Assembly (NCBI GenBank): GCA_963832945.1
Contig: CAWHVV010000006.1
Location: 372,001-436,000, forward strand
DNA: 64,000 bases
Direction: 5' to 3'
From: JAFEDN01 sp963832945
Lineage (GTDB): Bacteria; Pseudomonadota; Gammaproteobacteria; Coxiellales; Coxiellaceae
The translations under genes and the position numbers were made by a program. The notes below the pieces were generated by a model. It saw only the letters and a list, made by a program, of their open reading frames with translations, made no database searches and was not told where the DNA came from. Positions within the stretch are counted from its first letter, which is position 1. Every line of letters starts with the position of its first letter. Shown here one piece after another: positions 61,863-64,000 of the stretch.

Positions 61863-64000
61863 ATGAAAAATGGACAATTTCCAGAAATATTTAATTTATC
61901 TGATTTAAATGGTCAAAATGGCTTTAAATTGGATGGCGAAAACGCTGGGGATCAAAATGGACATTCTGTTAGTACGGCTGGGGATATCAATGGTGATGGC
62001 ATAGATGACCTGTTGATTGGAGCATTTGGTTATCCTAGCAGTAATTCTATAGGTCGCAGCTATGTGGTGTTTGGCGGGCCTCAAGTTGGTAATAGTGGGA
62101 TATTTAATCTTTCCAGCCTCAGAGGTACTAATGGTTTTAAACTGGATGGGGAAAATAGCCATGATTGGAGTGGGCGTGCTGTTAGTATTGCTGGAGATAT
62201 CAATGGGGATGGATATGATGATTTGATTATCAGTGCTCCTCAGTATAAAAGTGCTCAAGGTCGCAGTTACCTGGTGTTTGGTGGACAGGGAGTTGGCAGT
62301 GGCGGAGTCTTTAATCTTTCCAGTCTAGTGGGTTCTAATGGTTTTAAACTTGATGGCGAAAACAGCAATGATCATAGTAGCCGTGCCATCAGCATTGCTG
62401 GGGATATCAATGGCGATGGGCATGATGATCTCATTATTGGAGCCGCTGGCTACCCAGCAGGCATTTATAAAGGCCGTAGCTATGTAGTGTTTGGTGAGTC
62501 TAATGTGGGTAGTAAAGAGGAATTCTCACTTGCCAGTCTAAATGGTTCTAACGGTTTTAAACTAGATGGTGAAAATAATAACGATCATAGTGGCGTTTCT
62601 GCCAGTGGAGTGGGAGATGTCAATGGTGATGGACATGCTGATTTGATCATTGGAGCTCCGTTCTATCTGGGAAATAGTGACAAAGGTCGTAGTTACCTGA
62701 TCTTTGGTGGGCAGGGAATAGGTAGCGATGGAATATTCAGTCTTTCTATTCTTAACGGTGTCAATGGCTTTAAACTAGACGGTGAAAATAATGGTGATTA
62801 CAACGGATACTCGGTTTGTGTAGCCGGAGATATCAATGGTGATGGATACAGTGATCTGATCATTGGGGCTTATGGTTATAACAACACTAAAGGTCGTAGC
62901 TATGTGGTATTTGGCGGTTCAAAAGTTGGTGATGGTGGAGTTATCGCCCTCTCAGATCTTAATGGCGCCAACGGCTTTAAATTGGATGGCGAAAATAAAG
63001 TTGATTCGAGCGGTTATTCAGTCAGTATAGCTGGAGATATTAATGGAGATGGGTTTAAAGATATCATTATCGGAGCTTGGGGGTATCCAGAAGGCAGTAA
63101 TAAAGGCCGCAGCTATGTAGTATTTGGTGGTCCTAATGTAGGTGAAAATGGTTTGATAGCGTTAGCGGATCTCAATGGCGTCAATGGTTTTAAACTGGAT
63201 GGTGAAAATAATAATGATAATAGTGGTATAGTGGTCGGTACTGCCGGGGACATTAATGGCGATTTCATAGACGATTTGATAATTGGGGCTGATGGTTATC
63301 CCTATGGTAGTCTTAAAGGTCGCTGCTATGTAGTATTTGGTGATGTCCCGCCGATTTTAGTAAATAATACTTTAGCATTGTATCCAGGTGGAACTGTTCT
63401 TTTAACTAACGACCACCTTGCTGCTTATGACTTAAATCATGATAATGCTACTTTGCGTTTTTTCATTACAGATATTCAAAATGGTCAATTTGAGGATATT
63501 GGTAATCACCTCATAATCACTAATTTTACTCAACAAGAAATTTCGTCAGATAATATTCAATTTATACATGACGGGAGTTTAACGGCGCCGAGTTTTAATG
63601 TGAGTGTTCATAGCACAGGGATTGCATGGACTGGCCCCAGCCCGACTAATATTTCTTTTATTCCACTAATTCTTATCGACAATCAGCTATCCATCAATCA
63701 AGGTCAAACTCTCATCTTAACCAGCAATAATTTACAAGCGATATATGCAGGTCAAGTGGATAGCAGTCTGAAATTTGTCATCAGTGATCTACAATACGGG
63801 CATTTTGAATTAATGGACTCGCCTGGACAGGCCATTTTGCTTTTCAAGCAACAAGATATTAGTGATCAACATGTGCTATTTATTCACGACAACTCTGTTA
63901 CAGCCCCATTATATCAAGTGGCTGTCAGTAATGGCCAAATAATCACTTCGCCTCAACTAGCACAGATTGATTTTGATGCTGTACCGATTTTGCTAAATAA
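61863..64000 (+). CDS. FG-GAP propeller / CSPG-repeat receptor-like protein (3' end outside window)
   Basis: ATG at 61863 follows AAGGAGG at 61851-61857. The frame stays open to the window edge (712 codons). The start MKNGQFPEIF matches the kinase gene's MKNGQFL more than the MKQGQFP group. Seven FKLDGEN blades reach about residue 495 with DINGDG loops, then GDVPPILVNNTL opens a CSPG-like repeat. A second repeat follows (LIDNQLSINQGQT) and a third begins at the edge. The missing C-terminus may be a TM helix plus a tail or another kinase. The closest relative in the window is the kinase gene just upstream, which shares YDLNHDN/YDRNHDN and NQLxINQGQT motifs. Confidence 0.85.
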   Translation, partial: MKNGQFPEIFNLSDLNGQNGFKLDGENAGDQNGHSVSTAGDINGDGIDDLLIGAFGYPSSNSIGRSYVVFGGPQVGNSGIFNLSSLRGTNGFKLDGENSHDWSGRAVSIAGDINGDGYDDLIISAPQYKSAQGRSYLVFGGQGVGSGGVFNLSSLVGSNGFKLDGENSNDHSSRAISIAGDINGDGHDDLIIGAAGYPAGIYKGRSYVVFGESNVGSKEEFSLASLNGSNGFKLDGENNNDHSGVSASGVGDVNGDGHADLIIGAPFYLGNSDKGRSYLIFGGQGIGSDGIFSLSILNGVNGFKLDGENNGDYNGYSVCVAGDINGDGYSDLIIGAYGYNNTKGRSYVVFGGSKVGDGGVIALSDLNGANGFKLDGENKVDSSGYSVSIAGDINGDGFKDIIIGAWGYPEGSNKGRSYVVFGGPNVGENGLIALADLNGVNGFKLDGENNNDNSGIVVGTAGDINGDFIDDLIIGADGYPYGSLKGRCYVVFGDVPPILVNNTLALYPGGTVLLTNDHLAAYDLNHDNATLRFFITDIQNGQFEDIGNHLIITNFTQQEISSDNIQFIHDGSLTAPSFNVSVHSTGIAWTGPSPTNISFIPLILIDNQLSINQGQTLILTSNNLQAIYAGQVDSSLKFVISDLQYGHFELMDSPGQAILLFKQQDISDQHVLFIHDNSVTAPLYQVAVSNGQIITSPQLAQIDFDAVPILLN

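Noticed and set aside
1..64000. tRNA, rRNA, riboswitch or replication origin
   Set aside because: No cloverleaf, rRNA-like stretch, known riboswitch core or iteron cluster was recognised on reading the intergenic DNA.

Overview
The window holds a tandem array of very large membrane-receptor-like genes, all on the + strand. I count twelve loci, intact or broken, that share one design. Each has an N-terminal FG-GAP (integrin-alpha-like) beta-propeller with DxNxDGxxD calcium loops, normally seven blades. This is followed by CSPG/cadherin-like repeats (sometimes with a Thr/Pro-rich mucin-like linker or a second propeller), one transmembrane helix, and a cytosolic tail. Between the receptors lie copies of a 577-aa gene that joins an AAA-ATPase-like domain to a PD-(D/E)XK nuclease domain. 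The organism is a bacterium: strong AGGAG-type ribosome binding sites, intronless genes, tight spacing, and an IS91-like element. The host-like ectodomains and a eukaryotic-like kinase suggest a host-associated Gram-negative, perhaps an intracellular gammaproteobacterium such as a Legionellales relative. That placement is inference and weak.

Layout. 1-3150: 3' part of a frameshifted receptor. 3217-8493: intact double-propeller receptor. 8560-13853: double-propeller receptor split by one frameshift. 13889-14027: small ORF and remnant of an ATPase-nuclease 3' end. 14054-17758: receptor. 17827-19560: ATPase-nuclease. 19588: dead receptor start. 19706-23176: receptor of a different blade subtype. 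23245-23643: ATPase-nuclease reduced in frame to its nuclease end. 23670-27283: receptor pseudogene with many single-base lesions. 27352-29085: ATPase-nuclease. 29112-32729: receptor. 32798-37175: ATPase-nuclease interrupted by an IS91-like element (about 33016-35591) that carries a tyrosine recombinase and an HUH transposase. 37218-42564: double-propeller receptor, frameshifted near its end. 42647-46172: frameshifted receptor. 46241-47974: ATPase-nuclease. 48001-51387: receptor with only six, nearly identical, blades. 51421-57930: 2169-aa receptor with two propellers, nine CSPG-like repeats and a unique tail. 57941-58060: small ORF. 58082-61780: receptor whose tail is a complete TKL-like protein kinase. 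61863 to the end: another receptor, running off the window.

The repeating module is [ATPase-nuclease, about 26 nt, receptor, about 68 nt, next ATPase-nuclease]. Near-identical blocks shared between distant copies, deletion derivatives, leftover 3' ends and split genes show that the array is being expanded, shuffled and eroded by recombination. The most striking gene is the receptor kinase at 58082-61780, which looks like an integrin/CSPG-type ectodomain joined to a Raf/MLK-like kinase. None of the receptors with a visible N-terminus has a recognisable Sec signal peptide, so how they reach a membrane is an open question.
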